A stretch of 64,000 nt of DNA from Toxonevra muliebris (GCA_963691655.1 OY829328.1:81286400-81350399), one strand, 5' to 3'. Positions 27,001 to 42,000 are shown, counted from the first letter of the stretch. Program-made: numbers and translations. The notes: a model not told the origin generated them from the sequence alone.

Positions 27001-30000
27001 AATGTTCTAAAGAATCCAGCTAACTTAAAAGTGCCAAAGAACTGTAAAGATTCCAAAGAACTGCAAATAGTCCAGTGAGCTCTAAAAAATTAAAAAAAAA
27101 AAAAATATAAATATTTCAAAAAACTTCAATGGATTCAAAGTGCTCTAAACAATCCAACAATCTTCAAAGGGTCCCAAGAACTTCAAACATTTCCAAGAAG
27201 TTCAAATGGTCTACCAAATTTCAAGTAACCCAGATAGTATCGAAATAATGCTCGGAAAAAAGTGTGGTCTAAGTCCACAAGTGGCAATCTGGTCATACAC
27301 ATTCATAATAAGGCCAATCCTGAAGTAAGCATCATGCGATATAGGCAAACTAAACCAGGTAGAGTTCAAAGGTCAGCATACATAGGCATTACAGGGTCTA
27401 TCCGCTCATGCTCGACGGAGGCCCCAAACGTGCTAGTACACTTGTTTCCCATGGAACTTTATACCAAAGCTGCCGCTGCTTCAAGTGCAGTCAGACTCAG
27501 AGGAATAGGGTCTTGCACTGACAAAAACTACGGAAACACCAGAATTCTATCACAAGTACCGAATATACCAAACCAACCTAACACTAACTATATGAAGAAG
27601 GGCTTCGGCACTTTCTTTCCCACAAGAGCTGATAGGAGAACAAAACTTGAGATAGAACTCTACACCGACGGGTCAAAGATGGCCTGCGGAGTCGGTGCGG
27701 GAGTCTACTCAGAACACCTCAATATTGCTGAATCTCTTAGACTCCCGAATGAAGCCAGTTTTTTCAACGCCAAACTTCTGGCGATCAGAGAAGCCTGCAA
27801 AGCATTGACCAAATTTCAAAGAAGGGCTGAAGTAGCTATCTTCATAGACAGCCAAGCAGCAATTAAGGCTCTAGGCTCAGACATAACATCCTCTAGATTA
27901 GTCAACCAATGCAGGGAGTTCCTCGCCACGCTAAGTCATAGGCTGGAAATTGGCTTTATTTGGATTCCTGGTCACAAGAACATCGAAGGCAATGAGAGGA
28001 CTGATGAATTAGCGAGGCATGATTTAGTTCTTGATTTAACTCAGGCGCAATCTGTAGCAATTCGGCTGAATAAAATCAAGGCTGATATACTCTCTTACTT
28101 CCTTACCCTTGCAGATAGCAGATGGAAAAGTCTTTCCACATGCGAAGTAACCAAGAAAATATAGCCAAAATTCAACCATAACAAAACCAGGAACTTTCTT
28201 TGTCACGGGGCATTGGGAAATATGAAACCATGCGACCAGACTCCATATCCCACACAACACGCACTGAAAAAGCTGCAATAACCTTCAAGAAAGAGAGACT
28301 CTAACCCACTTTCTCTATCATTACCCGGCTCTTGTTAGAACCAGACTAAATTCATTCCACGAACCTTTTCTAGACGACAAAACAAAGATCTTCAAACTCG
28401 AAATTGGAAAACTCAACCAATTTTTTAATCTCACGCACTGGCTTTAGGCAACCAAGAGCAAACTTCCATTAACAAATAGGGTTGTGATATTAAAACGGCG
28501 CAATAGCTCTAGCCTACATACCTAATCCAGATAGTTTTGAAAAATCCAAATAAATTTCAAATATTAAAAAACCCCCAAAAAACTTCAAAGTTTCCAGAAC
28601 AATTCAAAAAATCCCGAGATATTCAAAATTCAAAAATTCTCCGTACTCCAGTGAAATTCATAGAACTTAATAAACTTCAAAGGTCAACTAAAATAAAGAT
28701 AACTTCAAAATATTCAGAGAATTAAAACTAATAATAAAATGAGTCCCTTCTGCACTCGTCACACGATGTGATAATAAACTTTACGCATTGTTGTTTACTT
28801 TATTATAAAAATGTTCGTTTTTATGTTCCAAAAATGTTTTATTTTCACTTTTTAATGCACTTTCTTCGCTTTTTGCACGTCTACATCGCCTAATGTTGAT
28901 ATTATTTTACAATTTCAATTAGGAAAGAATAAACTAAAATAAACTATGCAATAAAATAATACAAAAATTAAAATAATTTTTGATATGTTCCACTATGCCA
29001 TTCATATTGTATGTAAGTATATTCCAAAATCGTTTTTGATATAGAAATAATGTGTTGCATACTTTTAGGCTTTAAGTAAAATATTCAATAAGACACACAG
29101 TTATAAACTCACACATATTAAAAAACTTCCACAACACTGACGTGACATTTTATTTCAATTCCTATCAATTCACTTCACTATAAATTTGCATTCAGCCCCA
29201 GGTTATAACATCCAAAAATACTGCGAGTTCAGTTCAGATAATTGTAAAGAGTTAAGCGAATTTCAAAGAATCCAGTGTAGTTCTAACGGTTGAAAAAAAC
29301 TTTGAGATATCACGAGCTCTTCTAGGAATCTACAGAGTTTTTTAGAGCAAACAGATTTTCTATTAAAAAAAAGAATATGAACTTGAAATTATTACGAAAT
29401 AAAAAATTCATAAATATAAGCGCATCGGATGCGACAACTCAAAACTATAGGCAGCCAGAGGGTTGAAATGGTCAAAATCGGTCATATTCCCATGCAGAAC
29501 GACATTGGTGTCCTTTGGCTTGTATTCTCATCTATATACATGAAGAATATGCAAAGTGAATGAGTGTTGTTTGAGGTAAGTAATCCGCAAACAATCAAAA
29601 AACTGGGAATCGCCATTGTTCATGATAATTATGATGAAGATTTCACATAAATGAATATGTCTCTCTCCCCTGCGCCTAAAAGTATGCAATTACAAATTCC
29701 ATGCATCAAGTCCATTCCTGTAGAAATGTAAATTTCTCAGATTTTGAATGAAAAATAAGATTTAGATAGCTTTTTTAAAAAGAATTTAACAATAAAAGAC
29801 ATAATTTTAGAAGTTTATAATACTCTACTTACATAGGTACAATAAAACTACCAAAGAATTTAAATGTCAATAACTAAACAGCTGTGGCAAGAAAATGAGA
29901 ATTTCATGTAAAAGTAATAAACAAGTAGAAAAGCCTTTCAAGTGAAGGTTTCCTTGCAACATCAGTAACAATAGCAAAGAAAATGACTGCTTTGAAAATG

Positions 30001-33000
30001 GTTTAAAATTCACCAGGGCGTTGCAGTGAAGATTTTCAAAAAAAATTTTTTTTTTTTTGTTTGTTGGCTTACATCTTTCAACACGCTAAGTGCCACGTCA
30101 TCTTAAGGGTTTGTTTTTTTTTGTGTTTTAAGAACTTTCTGATTTTCTTGCGAAAAAAGTTCCTTTTTTTTTTTGCTTAAAAACTCTTACAACGAAAGTC
30201 CGCATAAAAGTTTTAAGAACTTTAAAAAATGTTTTCCTTTTGTTGGCATTTTGCATAAATTTCACGTTGAAATACAAATGCAGCTGAACTCATGAGTTTT
30301 AGATTACGTTAGTTATGGGAAATTCATGCTGACAGTCAAAAAAAAGTGAATAAGTGAAGAAAATATGCAGAAAATTTGTCAAGTTTTGCTATCCAAAAAA
30401 AAAAAAAAAAATTTAAAAACTACATTCACATCGTCGTTGATGTAGAAAATCAAAAAGAATGTAGGACACCAAAATAATACAAATTTTAAATTCATCCTTT
30501 CCATGTACGCCCACATTTTATCTATGTAACTACTTCTTGTTTGCATAGCATATGAAGAGCCAGCCATGATAACAAGAATACTTCATGTTAAATGTGCATA
30601 ACCACTTGACAAGGACACAAAATCGAATCATCGAACATTGGAAAACAACAAACGAAAATTTTGACACACACTAGTAACAAAAAAAAAAAGAAAAAAAAAG
30701 TGAACCTTACTCAAGTAATGTTCAAGTTGTATGCTACTATATTATCCCAGTAGAAAATATGATATAAACTCCCCAATTTATGATTGAATTTTGTTCAATT
30801 TAATTTTAAGCCAAACAAAATTTCAGGCCTGCTATAAGTGTGGTCCAATTCAGACCTGAACTTAAAAGAAAAGTCAAGTCTTTTTCCCATATTCATGAAT
30901 TTTGCGAAGAAATTCTTGTTTGAATTCAGTTCTGAAATTTTAGAATAGACTTCACATAAATGTGTCATAAATTCCGTAGAGAAATTCTGCTCTGAATTTA
31001 GTGCTAAAAATCTTAAAAATAGATTCAAATTTTCTTTACTTAATTTCAGCATTGAAATCAGACATAAATTCGGGAGACCTATCGATTTTTCTACTGGGAT
31101 TGTATGGAAATACACACTCTCAATCTCACTCCCACTCTCAGCCAGAGAAACGAAAAAAACAACAAAACTGTTAACTCCTCTCAATAACTACTAAAAACCC
31201 GTACGTAAATAGAAAACAACAAAAGTGTCTATGGCATGTTTACAAATACAACAACAAATCAAACATTAGAAAGGATAAAAAAGAGAGAGAGAAACATAAG
31301 ATTGACATTCATAGAAATGCACAATGACAACTATAAGCAATAACAGCAACAACAACACTAGAGGCAGCAACAAAAACAACAAAAAGCTAAAGGAATGTAG
31401 CAGCATGCAAAAGTATAGCATAACAGAAAAAAGAAATGAGAGAAAACCACAACACTACTACAAACATATATGTATGTACTATGTACGCTGTTAGTGTAAG
31501 TATGTGGTTGCTGTAGTTGTTGATATTTGCTTTACGGCATGTCATTTTTTGCGATCGTGACACAAACGCACACACTCATACTCGCACATTTTACATTCAT
31601 ACTTTCTATTTGATTACTTTAGCTCGTCACTGTTTTTGTTATTGTACCAAAAAGTCGAGTACTACCCACTCGTGTGTTTGTTTGTCTACATATTCGCGTA
31701 AGTTGCAAATTAATGTGTGACAGCGCAGAAAAAGATAAATCAACGTTTGCGTTTTTTTGGTTTGTGTGTGTTATGGAAAGCGGAAGATTTAGTAAAGGAT
31801 GATGTGGAAATATGAGGTTAAGTTGAGTTTGGTTGGAGTTGTTTTAAAGTTTCACTAAAATGCATTCCAAATTTCCATGTCACGTTTAGTTGAAAAATGT
31901 TGAGTAACTAGTTTTAATTTTAAAATTTAACGTAGGTGGGCACTTACTAATGACACGTTTATGTAGTAGTGCAAGGTTAAAAGACGGATATCATGGTCAA
32001 TTCTGAGAGAGAGACAGATGAGCTTATGATTGAGAGCTTACAATTACATTCCTGTATAATGAGATTTTAAAAACAGATGTCTTCAGGCACTCAGTCATAC
32101 ATGAATGTACCAGAAAAGTATCAAATGTAGCATTTTAAAAAAGAAAAAGTATCAAAGGATTAAAATTTTGACATACTAAAAATTTGGCGACAAGAAAATG
32201 ATTTCGTTATTAAATAACAAGTTATTTTATTAATAAAAAAATTAAAAAAATGCTTTGCATAAAAGTAACACAAAAAAGGAACAAGTTTACTTCAGTGAAG
32301 CGATTTGTAATACAAAGAACAAAATGATTTTTAATTTTTTTTTCTATGGTCACGAAATCGGTGGCTGATTTAGTGGAAACAGTAACTCCAGTAGTAAAAT
32401 TGATAACTGATTGCCACTCGCAAATAATAACAACTTGTGGAAACAAAATTGTCAATTATTTGGGGTTAAAAAGCACGCAATATCAGTAATACGTTTTGAA
32501 TAATAAAGTATCAAAAGGCACCAAAGGCAAAAAAAAAAATGTGTCACTGAAAAAAGGGATGGAAAGGTATCACTTTTAAGTCAATTGAATCAAAGTGGTA
32601 ACACTGATAGTCACTTACTTGATTTCTCCCTCTCTCTCTCACTCTCTCTCTATCTTTCTGTGGCTTGTGTTTTGTTGTTGTACGCGGATGAATGAAATCT
32701 TTCAAAGAGAGCTTTCGAAAAGAGATACTTTAGCCACTCACTCATATATATTAATTTTATTTACGTAATTTTGTTGTTGTTATTGTGCTCATAAACTACT
32801 CATGTACAAATTTATGCAGTCTGATTTACGAAGTGGAGACCGAACAAAATTTAATTTCTTGGGATAATTAGCAAATGAGAACTGCATACCCACTTATTTG
32901 AGATCTCCTTCTCTCTCGATCTCTCTATCTTTCCGTGCCTTGTGTTTTATTGTTGCATGCTTATTATTAAGAGCTTACAAATACATTCCTGTATAATGAG

Positions 33001-36000
33001 ATTTCGAAAAGAGATTCCTTGTTCATCTTGTTTGTGTGACTTTTTATTGTTGTTATTGTATTTACTATATAAACTTATGCGTTTTGATTTACGAAGCGGA
33101 ACAAAATGAGAGCTGGCAGATGAGAACTGCATACTCACTAACTTCATCTCTACCACTCTCTCTCTCTCTCTCTCTCCCTCTTTATCTTTCTGTGCTTTTG
33201 TGTTTTGTTGTTGTATGCTTATGAATGAGAGCTTACAAAGTATAATGAGCTTTCGAAAAGAGACACCTTAACCTTCTAGTTCCAAAGCCCGCCTCTAGAC
33301 GGCCTTCATCAAAAGGGATGGAATTGCCACCATAACAGTTTTCTGTTGTTAAAATGTTAAAATGCATCTGTTATGAGCTATTATGCGTATTACAGAAGTT
33401 AGCGACAGTCAAAGTCGAAAATTTGTGAAAAATTGGAAAATTAATTATTTTGATTCTACTTGAGATAAAAGTGAAAAAAAAAACTAAAGTACTTCCCTTC
33501 ATACTATACAGATAAAAAAATAGCTATGGATATTAAAAATTTAATTACTTAAAACAAATTGATAAAAAACTTATTCAACAAATAATTTTAGGCGTTCAAC
33601 CTTTCCCACTTCATAAAACCACGCCTACTTATTAGTTTTTTTTTTTGGGTTTTTAAATCAGTTTATAATTTTTACGCCAATATCAATCAATTCCAATTTT
33701 TTTTTAATCAATCAAAAATTTGGGAACTAGAGGGTTAAGTCTTTCAGTCATATATGCTCATCTTATTTGTTTAACTTTTTTATTGTTATTGTGTTCATAA
33801 ACTACTTGTTACAACCTACTTACCCTGCAGATCAGCCTTTAGACCAGAAATTAAAAACCGAGTTAAGGTTAACACTTTAACAACTTTATTGCTGGTACGC
33901 ATCGGTACAGAATTCAACTAAAACTAAGCTACTCGTCTTCATTTCTTGTCATAGCTGTTTCTGTGGTGCCGCTATATGCGCTCTGGTGAGTATCTTGCGG
34001 TGCCATTCTCCACACTATTCATATAATTTAATTTCCTGGGATAACCAAGAATGATGGAATACATGAAAATTGTCTCTCTCTGCGAATGTCGTCGCAACCA
34101 GTATTTTTGAATGAGAGAAAGAGAGTGAAGTTGCATTTATTTTGTACATTCATAAAAATTGTTTAAAAAAATAAAAGAAAATTGTTTCTGAATTTTAGAG
34201 GCTTTAGTAGTTTTTGGCTTACCCCAAGAAAATAGAGTGATGGGTTTAAGGTGTAAAAAAAATTTAATACATTTTTAAGCCACATCATAAGCTATAAGTA
34301 TTCCCTTTATTTAATACAGTATTTTAGAAGTTATGATAAGTTAAAGGCAGCGAAATGTGGAAAATCAGCATTTTTATTGAATTTTGCCTATTTCTCTATA
34401 TATTTTTTTACGAAAGTTTGGTCAGTTGTAGTCTCTTAAAAATAAATATAAGGACCAGAGAAGTTATAATTGCCACTTCAAGTTTGTATTTTATCTAGGC
34501 GAATTTCTCATTTCAAAATGCAAAATAATGAATTTTACTATTTTTTGTTGATTTTCAAAACTACCCTCCAAAAAAGTAAGTCTGTTTGCCTGACCTTGAA
34601 ATCAGATGAAATACAATACTTTAAAATTATCTAAATGCAGTTTTAAAGTCAGTATATATTGAAATATTAAACAGTGATTATTTTTCGGAAAATATTGTAA
34701 ATGAATTTTTGACGAATTTTTAAAGTTGCTGTTCGATTAATCGAACGTTGGGGCAATATGAGTTAATTAACTCATTTCTATTGGTTTTTTTTTTTTTTAA
34801 ATTGCGTCTAAATTTTCCAATTAACTCACCAATTCTTGAGTGTGCTTCGATAAACAACCTTCGCTGGAGAAATTTATCCATGTAAAGGTGTTGTCGTTAT
34901 ATTTGTTTGGTTATTTGAAAAAGCTTAATTTTAGTTCTTTATTTCTACTATAATTGCCTCAGTTTTTGAATTGACGTGTGCAATTTTAATATTTCCTACT
35001 TTTCTTTGCTACAATGTTGTGTATATTTTCAAGCTCTTTTTTTTATATGTCAATGAATATATGCAAGTAATAGAATACTGGTTCCTACGTCACAGCCTCT
35101 CTCAATTTTGTGAGAGCCGAATAACGGGTCCGCGCTCAGATAAGAACTGGGAGTGGGTATTTAATTGATCTCTCTCTCTCTCTCTCTCTCAGTGGCTTGT
35201 ATTTTGTTGCTGTGTGTTTCGTTTCCGAAATTGAACAAGAGAGATAAGAAAAATGGAGAAAACCCAACAACAACTATGCATGACCGTTTAACCTAACTAA
35301 TTGAATGAAATAAAAACAACAACAAAAACTGATCCGAATTTCTAAGTTAATTGATAATTTTATTTTACTTTTAATTTTATTAACACGCGCTTTGCATACC
35401 AGTAACCATAGAAAAACAACAAAACAATATTTTATTTAGCAGGTATTCAAAAGCGATTACCAATATGTTTGTTGTTCCTAGAGCTCTAAATAGTTATAAA
35501 ATAAACTTCAAATGCGCCAGTTATAAACTCTTTCATCACACACATGAAACCGAATCAAAAATCGAATATAGGCAACTTAATTTAATTTTCACACCACCAA
35601 TTAATTACATTGCTAAATACCTGCGCACAGGATAATAATTATAATTATAAAACAAGTACTGAGCGCATATCTGAATATTTTTAAAATCAAATAAAATATT
35701 TCATGCGGAAAATTATAACAACAACAAGCAAACAAACAACAATCAGAAACTCATTTATGTATGTGCCATGGCGCATTAAAAAACAATTTTAAATCCATTT
35801 AAAATTTTGTTTGCTTTGTCGTTTTTGCTTTTGTTTTGTTTTGCTTTCTCCTGGATCGTTTTGTTCGCTCCACTTTGGTGCCCTACTGCTGCTATCAATT
35901 GAATTAATTTTGCATCAATTGTAAATGCTTTTATAACTCTCCTACACATATACGAAACCCACACAAACAAATAGATACACAAATACAGATACAGCGACAC

Positions 36001-39000
36001 ACACACAGACACACATGCATACATACATAAAATATATAGCTGATACAATAAAAAGAGCAAATTGTTAAAGCAAAATGTAATTGAGTGCGAGTTGCAATTG
36101 CGAATATTGCCAACGCACACACACACACACACACACATACAAGCAAAACAAGGACAAGTTGGTAAATAAAAACAACAATTGTACGGGTCGGGTATATGAG
36201 AATAATAAGCCCCAAAGACATAAATTCTTGCAGACTCACTGGCATTCATACAAACAAATGCTGGTAATTTATAAAAATATTTATTTTTCTAGCCTGCAAT
36301 GAATCGAATGTGGAAAAAGTTTTTAATACATGCAAGTTTTTATACATATATATTATAGTTTGTCGTTTTTTATGTTGTCAACTCTTCCATTTTCAAGTCT
36401 TTTCAATTGAATTCAATTGAAAATGTTTTTTTTTTTTTGTTTGTTTGTTTGTGATAGTCCCCAAAAATGGTATACAGAGTTACTATCTTTAAGTATGTGT
36501 CAACTACATGTGAACTCTATGCTCATTTATTTGTATTTACATAAGTGATATGTATGTGATGCTGTTCCCAGGAGGAAAAGATGTAGGCCAGAATAAATGA
36601 AAGCATTTTCTGAAAAAATTCACCGGGACGCCAAAGTATTTATAGACAGGTTGATATAAATCTCTGATAGAATGCTTTAAAGAAAAGAACATTGGATTTG
36701 ATTTTGAATTTGAGGACTGTCCTGATTTTGGTAAATTATAGGATAATTCTCAGATTAATAGCTAGACCAAAATCTGGAGCAAAAACCGGTCTAAAAAATA
36801 TATTTAAATTAAACATCAAAACTCAAACCGAAGTTCAGAGCAAAATTAAATCAAAATTCAAAACAAATTCAGACATAGATCAAACCGAAATTTTGTAAAA
36901 AAGTCGGAACAAAAATTAAACTATTGCCATTTTTGGGAGTGATAGCAACAACTACATCCCCCTTCTTAATACACTATAACCAAAAAAGTAAATTCATGTG
37001 AAAAGAAAACTAAAATGAGTCCCTTCTGCACTCATCACATGATTTTTGTTTTTCTGTACCAAAAAGCGCAATCATGCAGTTTCTTCGCTTTTTGCATGTC
37101 TACATCGCCTAATGTTGAAATTATTTTATAATTTTAATTAGAAAAGAATAAACTATAAATGAAAACAATTTTTGAGATGTTCCACTATCCCATTGACATG
37201 TATGTAAGTATATTCCACAGACATTTTTGATATGGAATCGGATAAAATTCCCTAGCTAATGAATTCGTTAATATATCAATAAAATAATTAATTCAAATCA
37301 ACATTTATTGCATTAAATCCGGGAATTATGATTTTCACATAGAATTTTTGTGAATTAGGTCAGTTCAAGTTCAATTAAAGGAAAGTGCTCAGAAACTTTT
37401 AACATCCAGGAGGTTCTCTTTAATATATTCAAGCGTACATATGTTTCCCACTGGGATATTTCGAATAGATATTTCTGCATATACTTTTATTCTACATACT
37501 TGTACCTACTGACTTACCTCTCTTATATCAATTTTACCATCCTGATTATCATCGTAAGCCTCCATGAAACACGATTTGAGCTCCATAAGCATTGTGTCGG
37601 TGACAGCCTGAAAAAAAAAACAAACAAAAGAAAGCAAGTGAAATAAGTAAAGGCATAAGTAAGTAAACAAACAAACAAAAATATAAAAAGAACAAATTTC
37701 TTCTTTTTTTTAAGAGAAAATGTGTTTATTTCTTTTTTGGGAAGGATTTACTTTCAAATGAAAGCAAATCACAAACATTTGCAATGAATGTGACATTTTT
37801 TTCTTTTACTTTGGGTAAGGTACCTATCATGTATTATATTGCGAATTGAGCAAACAAACAATGAAGCAGAATTGGATAAACTTGTAAACTCGTTGTATGT
37901 ATGCAATGCCATCATGTCGCCAAATGTTTTCGAGTGGAAATCTTATTATTTCATTTATTTTCTTCTTGGATTTTTGTGTTTTTGTTTTTTTTTTTTTTTT
38001 GAGGTTTGAGTGCAAGTGCCAGCTTTTTATTTGTGGCGACAAATAATTCTTTTCTTTTTATTTTATGTTTTTTTTTCTTTGTAGCTTAGCTTATTGTTGC
38101 GCTTATTCGTGCGCATTTAAGAACTGATTGTAGGGATCTTATTTTTTGTTTTTTTTTTTTTTTGAGAATTTTTTCTTTTTGTTAAAAATTGGTTTTAAAA
38201 GTATTTACGGTAGCTTCTGTCGTAAATCAAATAATTCTGTGTGATAATTTGCAATTTGTGGATTTTAAGCTTAACGTAAATTATAAACAAAATATATACA
38301 TATGTAGCTCAGAAGTGGCAGTTTGAGAGTTATTGTCAATAGCTGCGTTTTTTCACTCCCTTTGTGTTACACTGAAGGAAAATTTTCACTCGAAGAAAAT
38401 ATTCATAAATAATTTTTATCAAACTGATTTTTAAATACAATAAATTAAATCAATGAAACATTTGATGGACCCTATAAAATTCAAATTTTAGGAAAAATTT
38501 TCCGATTTTTTTTAATCTTAACCTCAAAAAAATGGCCAAAAGTGACAAAAAAATTCACAGAATAATCAAATTAAATTTTTTGAAATAAATATTATTCAAT
38601 GTGCATTCAAATGCATTTTTTTTTTTATTGTGAAGGACATAATTTCATTAACTCATTGATTTCCCACTACGGATGATGTACCCAACCTCAAAAAAATTAC
38701 CAAAAATAGTAGAGGCTCATTTTTTTCAAATGATCATCATTGGGAATTTGATCATTATTATCGGAATGTGGTTGAGATCTTTCGTGGTGCTCTGATAAAT
38801 AATGCGTTAAAAAATAATTATATTTTAAGATTGCCTCCTAAAACTGCATGGGTTTTGCTAATAAAATGGTTCCTAGTTTTTGCGAAAGAATTTTTCACGC
38901 TGAACACGAATCTGAGGTCAAAAACTTCCCATCACGTCACGTTTCAGGAAATAATGGGTTTCAAGCAAGTCTAATTTCACAAGGATCCGATAATTTTTTC

Positions 39001-42000
39001 TATTTTTTTTTATTAATTTTCAAACTTTTCAAACTGATTCAGGACGAAACTTTAAATCAAAAACAGTTACTGACCTAGAAAAACTATGAATGCAGGAGTG
39101 CTCAGTATCAACTTCTCTTTTTGAATCCGTAGTCAAACCTCATGTCGAAGAAAACCAATCGGATTTGATTGCATAGTGTAAGTAAGATTTCAAATTTATT
39201 TTTTTTTGTATTTATATTTGACTTTTTAGAAAAAAAACCGATGGAAATAAAAAATATCGTTAAATAGATTTTATTTTGACTTTTTTTTCCATCCATTGGC
39301 AATTAATCTCCAAAATTAGAATAAAGTTTCCACATTTCGGTGGGGGGGGGGGGTGGTCAAAACCCCCAAACTCCCCCCCTCCCCCCCCCTAAATACGGCC
39401 TTGACACCGTCTGTACTAAGTGAATCTTAAGTAATAAGACAAAATAAGATTTTTGACCGTCCCAGAGTTTACAGGGTGACAATTGTAAAGTGACGCAAGT
39501 TTAATACTCTGCAGCAAGCTTTGCCAATTACCGTTACTTTATCATTTGCTTTGCTTTTAATTTCATTTGAATTTTTGTTATTACATTTTGAAATTTCCAT
39601 AAAAATGGACAAGGAAAATATTCGTCGTGAAATTATGAAATTTCATTTGGCAAATTATAGTAGCCGTCAAATTGCAAAGGCCAGGTTGTTTATCGGAGCA
39701 TTTTAAATGAACATGTTCTTCCCTGGGCCCAAGATACATTTGGAAATGAAAACTCGACTTTCCAGCAAGATTCTGCACCTTCCCACATGGCAAAATTAAC
39801 GCAAACATGGATAAAAGACAATTTTTCTGGATTCATAACATCTCCAGAATGGCCACCATACTCCCCAGACTTGAATCCAATGGACTACTCTATTTGGAGT
39901 ATTTTAGAGAGTAAGGCTTGTGCATCTCAAGACCACAGTCTGGAGTCGCTGACAAATTCATTAGAGAAAGCCTGGACTGAAATTGATCAGGAAGTGTTGC
40001 GGCGAACAGTCCTACGATTTCCGGATCGATTGAAGGCATGTGTGCATTCAATTATATTGAATGAGGTGGGGTTCAAATGAATGCTTATATATTCAGCAAT
40101 GTTAACACTTAATTGTACTTACTTATGGAAGTACGTCCTTTTGAAAATAACTGCTGAAATGTGTGCGTCACTTTACGATTATCACCCTGTATATTTTCCA
40201 CCAACAGAGGCGCTGGGGTCTGCCTTCAAAGTAAGAACTGCGAAATATATGGTAATTCCATAAACTAAAAGATATAGCTTGATCAAAAATAATTCCGTAC
40301 CTCAGAGCAAGAACGTATTAAGACTAAAATTTAAAATTTTTGGGTTTTTTGCCTCACCTTAGTTTAAAATCGCGCTGTATTCAGTGGTCTACTATATGAG
40401 ACGATTGGACTTTAAATGAAAACGAAAATAGCATATTATGAAGTATTAAGTCGCATTCGCTTCTGGAGGGAAAAAAACTTAAAATTTTTTGACTTCAACT
40501 TTTTTGATAACGAAAGTGAAGCTCATTTATGCTTTCAGTACAAAATGTCGCCAACAAAAATGATTTGCGTATTTTTGTATAATTCTGCATTAAATATTAT
40601 AATTAATTTAATATACAATAACCCGAAAGAAAAAGGTTTTTGTACCTTCACCTGCTTTGCCGTTAAACGCCTCTAGCCAGCTAGTATTAAATTTTATTTG
40701 GAGATTTTTGATAAATTTAAACTTTTTTATATTTTTTTTTTTCAGTTCAACTCAATTAAAAACAATATTTAATTTAAGAATTAAGTTTAATTAAGTTTAA
40801 GTTTTTCTGCAAAGTTTTCCCTTTTAGGGAATTGAGGGGTACACTGTAAATACAAGAAACGATAAAATAATTTTCTAAAATTTATTCAACTCATATTCTC
40901 TAAAGGGTTTTCACTACAATTGTAATACAATAAAAACAAAAAAAAATTTACAAATTTCTGGAACATTTTTTAGCTAAACACACATAAAATTACGTAAATT
41001 TTGTGCGCTTGCACTAATTCTGTGTGTGTTTTTCAGACAAATTCCTTAAGGACACAAAATTTTGTTACAAGAAAATAAATTTTAAAGAGAAAAACCTCAA
41101 AAAAAAAAAAAAAAAAATGTTTCTCTTTTTTTTTTTGGAAATTGCGTAGCAGTAAAACTATAAAAAAAAAAAAAAATATTGAAACTTTTGCTCTCGCACA
41201 CACAAATGAAAACAATAGAAACTTAAATCACAATCACAAACGAGATGAATGTGTCCTTTGAGATTGAATGTAGGATATGTGAATGAAAATTGCCAGAGGT
41301 GAAAACAAAAACAAATAGAAAAAAAAATGGTTTAGATTTGTGAGACTAGAAATAGAATTTAATATTGAATTGCAAGTTTAAGTTTTGTTTCGCAAAGTTC
41401 AAAGTTTCAGTGTAGGTAATAAAAAAAAAAATAAAAAAAAGAAGGAAATAACTCCCACATACAAAAAAAAAAAAAAAAAATTAGTTTTCCTTCCCCTCTT
41501 AGCTACTCTAATGAAGGCATTGAAAATAAAAGTAGAATATATAGCAAATCAGCAAAAATATTTTCTACTTACACACAAAGATTCAAGTAATTTATTTAAT
41601 ATTCTGCAGGCATGTGCAATAAAATAGTATACTTAAGTATTGGATTGGAAGTACGAAGTATATAAAATTACATTTTCTTTTACACTTATTGCAATAGATA
41701 TTGCTGTTGTAATAATTGATTGGATTGAAATGTTCTAAGGTTTAACTACTTCTTTTTTTACTACCATTTACTAAAGGCATCAATGAATGTGCAATTCTAT
41801 TCAAGTATTTGCTGATATCCTTTTAGATATTTATGCTGTTCTATTGTAAATTGTTCATCTATCAAGCACTTCGGCCCCGATCCGTTTTGCGGAATCGGCT
41901 GGGCCTCTACGAAATCTATCGTTGAGGAGTGGTCTAAGGCAAAATGGCTAGAGTATTGGAACTCTATCCCGGGTTTAAGACAGGCTAAAGCTCTCACCAT

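Larger units (their letters stand above)
26060..28735 (+). repeat. Degenerate TTCAAAGAA-CTCCA array, interrupted by LINE pieces
   Basis: Words such as AAAGAACTCCAAA, TCCAGAGAACTTCAAA and TTCAAAGAATCC recur from 26060 to 27240 and from 28540 to 28735. The array is interrupted by a small LINE tail (26585-26800) and the 1.28-kb LINE (27246-28526). The right edge abuts the AAAATGAGTC dispersed repeat at 28737. Confidence 0.8.
32620..34090 (+). repeat. Tandem array of ~250-290-bp units, interrupted by a MITE
   Basis: Units contain a CT-rich start, TCTTTCTGTG, TTGTGTTTTGTTGTTG, TTTCGAAAAGAGA (at 32714, 33002, 33250) and TGATTTACGAAG (32823, 33089). A weaker partial copy lies at 32030-32110. The third unit is split by the piggyBac-like MITE (33272-33734). 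A block at about 33808-34013 (starting TGTTACAAC) has no counterpart in the other units and may be another insertion. Confidence 0.75.
24595..37517 (-). other. Cbp53E intron 3 (12.9 kb)
   Basis: Contents: CA microsatellites (25187-25232, 25448-25469), TTCAAAGAA array with two LINE pieces (26060-28735), AAAATGAGTC repeats (28737-29110, 37013-37230), a ~260-bp tandem array interrupted by a piggyBac-like MITE (32620-34090), an inverted-repeat arm (34405-34733), a CT microsatellite (35170-35190) and a short CAGACC-type array (36690-36960). 29110-32020 and 35200-36690 are AT-rich and hold nothing I recognise. Confidence 0.85.

Noticed and set aside
35776..36249. 157-codon minus-strand ORF
   Set aside because: Driven by CA/GT microsatellites (VCVCVC runs). 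No conserved feature.
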